From Candidatus Saccharibacteria bacterium UBA949 (lineage in GTDB: Bacteria > Patescibacteriota > Saccharimonadia > Saccharimonadales > Saccharimonadaceae), in assembly GCA_002293245.1 (NCBI GenBank), contig DBCV01000013.1:12401-18163 (forward strand): a stretch of DNA of 5,763 bases. Reading direction: 5' to 3'. Shown piece by piece: positions 5,303 through 5,763 of the stretch. Position 1 is the stretch's first letter. The number at the start of each line of letters is the position of its first letter. The translations under genes were made by a program, and so were the position numbers. The notes under the pieces are model-generated. The model did not search any database and had not been told where the DNA came from. It worked only from the letters and a program-made list of their open reading frames with translations.

Positions 5303-5713
5303 ATGGATATGCAGCAGAAACAGTTTAAGCAATGGATGCGCGTTAAGCAAGAAACTCATGAAGCCAGCCAGCGCCCGCGTCATTACGAGGAAGGCGAGGT
5401 TTGGTGGTTTAGAATTGGCGAGAATGTTGGCATGGAAGAGAATGGCAAGACTTCGGTGTTTTCGAGGCCGACTTTGATTGTTAAGGGCTTTAACAAGCAG
5501 CTCGTTTGGGGTATTCCTCTGTCGAACACTAAAAATCGTGGCAAATACTACTATGCGTTGAAGCTGCACGGCAAAACGAGTGTTGTCCTTATCAGCCAGA
5601 TGCGAGCCTTAGACACGGCAAGAATTACGTTGGACGCAACTGCGCTGATTGGTCGGATCTCGCGAAATGACCTATTAGCGATAAAAGAAGCTATAAGGAG
5701 TTTACTCTCATAG
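5303..5713 (+). CDS. MazF/PemK-like toxin-family protein, no antitoxin visible
   Basis: This is a 136-residue protein with the MazF/PemK (CcdB-like barrel) pattern: GEVWWFRIG at 31-39, FSRPTLIVKGFN at 53-64 (the RP-hydrophobic strand of the family), GIPLSNT at 70-76, VVLISQMRALDTARI at 94-108, and a helix at the end. The first 28 residues are a basic, helical extension. MazF proteins are ribonucleases that cut mRNA or tRNA at short sequences and are held by an antitoxin gene, normally just upstream. Here the upstream neighbour is trmD in the opposite direction, and a terminator follows, so no antitoxin is seen in the window. The protein may be a stand-alone regulator or may no longer be toxic. 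The start at 5303 is the first ATG of the frame; Met3 (5309) is an alternative. Confidence 0.8.
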   Translation: MDMQQKQFKQWMRVKQETHEASQRPRHYEEGEVWWFRIGENVGMEENGKTSVFSRPTLIVKGFNKQLVWGIPLSNTKNRGKYYYALKLHGKTSVVLISQMRALDTARITLDATALIGRISRNDLLAIKEAIRSLLS

Positions 5714-5725
5714 CTTCTTGTTTTT
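5685..5725 (+). terminator. Intrinsic terminator overlapping the MazF-like stop codon
   Basis: AAGAAGCTAT (5685-5694) pairs perfectly with ATAGCTTCTT (5710-5719), with an inner GAG/CTC pair closing a TTTA loop, and five T follow at 5721-5725. The first arm codes for the end of the protein, and the TAG stop (5711-5713) lies in the second arm. Confidence 0.8.
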
Positions 5726-5726
5726 C

Positions 5727-5759
5727 CCCTGCCGAGACCCGGAATCCATTTTGGCAGGG
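5727..5759. repeat. Inverted repeat CCCTGCC...GGCAGGG
   Basis: Perfect 7-base GC-rich arms (5727-5733 and 5753-5759) flank a 19-base loop that contains the small palindrome GGAATCC. It lies directly after the terminator and may be a second stabilising hairpin, a terminator for a gene coming from the right, or the edge of a dispersed repeat. The window ends four bases later, so this cannot be settled here. Confidence 0.5.
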
Positions 5760-5763
5760 TACG

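Noticed and set aside
1..5763. CRISPR arrays, tRNA or rRNA genes, insertion sequences
   Set aside because: No regularly spaced repeats, cloverleaf-like segments or transposase pattern were seen; coding genes fill nearly the whole window.

Overview
The window looks like a piece of a Patescibacteria (CPR) chromosome, possibly Saccharibacteria-like. This placement is an inference from gene content: compact layout, a lone trmD, a PspC protein with its PadR regulator, a TasA/SipW-type surface module, and a solitary MazF-like protein. UGA is used as a stop (at the ends of the PadR and signal-peptidase genes), so the UGA=Gly code of Gracilibacteria/Absconditabacteria is not in use. Several genes have no Shine-Dalgarno and start almost on top of a -10 box, which suggests leaderless transcripts.

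Layout, left to right. At the left edge (1-74, minus) is the start of a basic protein that runs out of the window, with a strong GGAGG ribosome binding site. A gene-free spacer (75-228) holds a palindrome. Next are five minus-strand genes, read from right to left. A TasA/camelysin-like secreted protein (3634-4470) has a strong promoter and ribosome binding site. It overlaps a membrane-anchored protein with an LPPSG sorting-like tail (2984-3670). That gene abuts a fusion of an ER/SipW-type signal peptidase and a sortase-like domain (1793-2983). A PadR-family regulator (1374-1739) follows with its own near-consensus promoter and operator-like repeats, overlapping by ATGA the PspC-domain membrane protein (229-1377). 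Upstream of the surface module, also on minus, is trmD (4582-5226), short at its C-terminus. Diverging from it on plus is a MazF/PemK-like gene (5303-5713) whose stop codon lies inside a terminator hairpin.

How the parts may work together. The three genes at 1793-4470 resemble in content the Bacillus tapA-sipW-tasA fibre operon: a SipW-dependent fibre or coat subunit, an anchored accessory protein, and a dedicated signal peptidase. The unusual point is that the peptidase carries an extracellular sortase fold whose catalytic His and Cys are both replaced, next to a gene encoding a sortase-substrate-like protein. This makes an active peptidase fused to a pseudo-sortase the best candidate for an undescribed system here. 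PadR-PspC is probably a separate, self-regulated envelope-stress unit.
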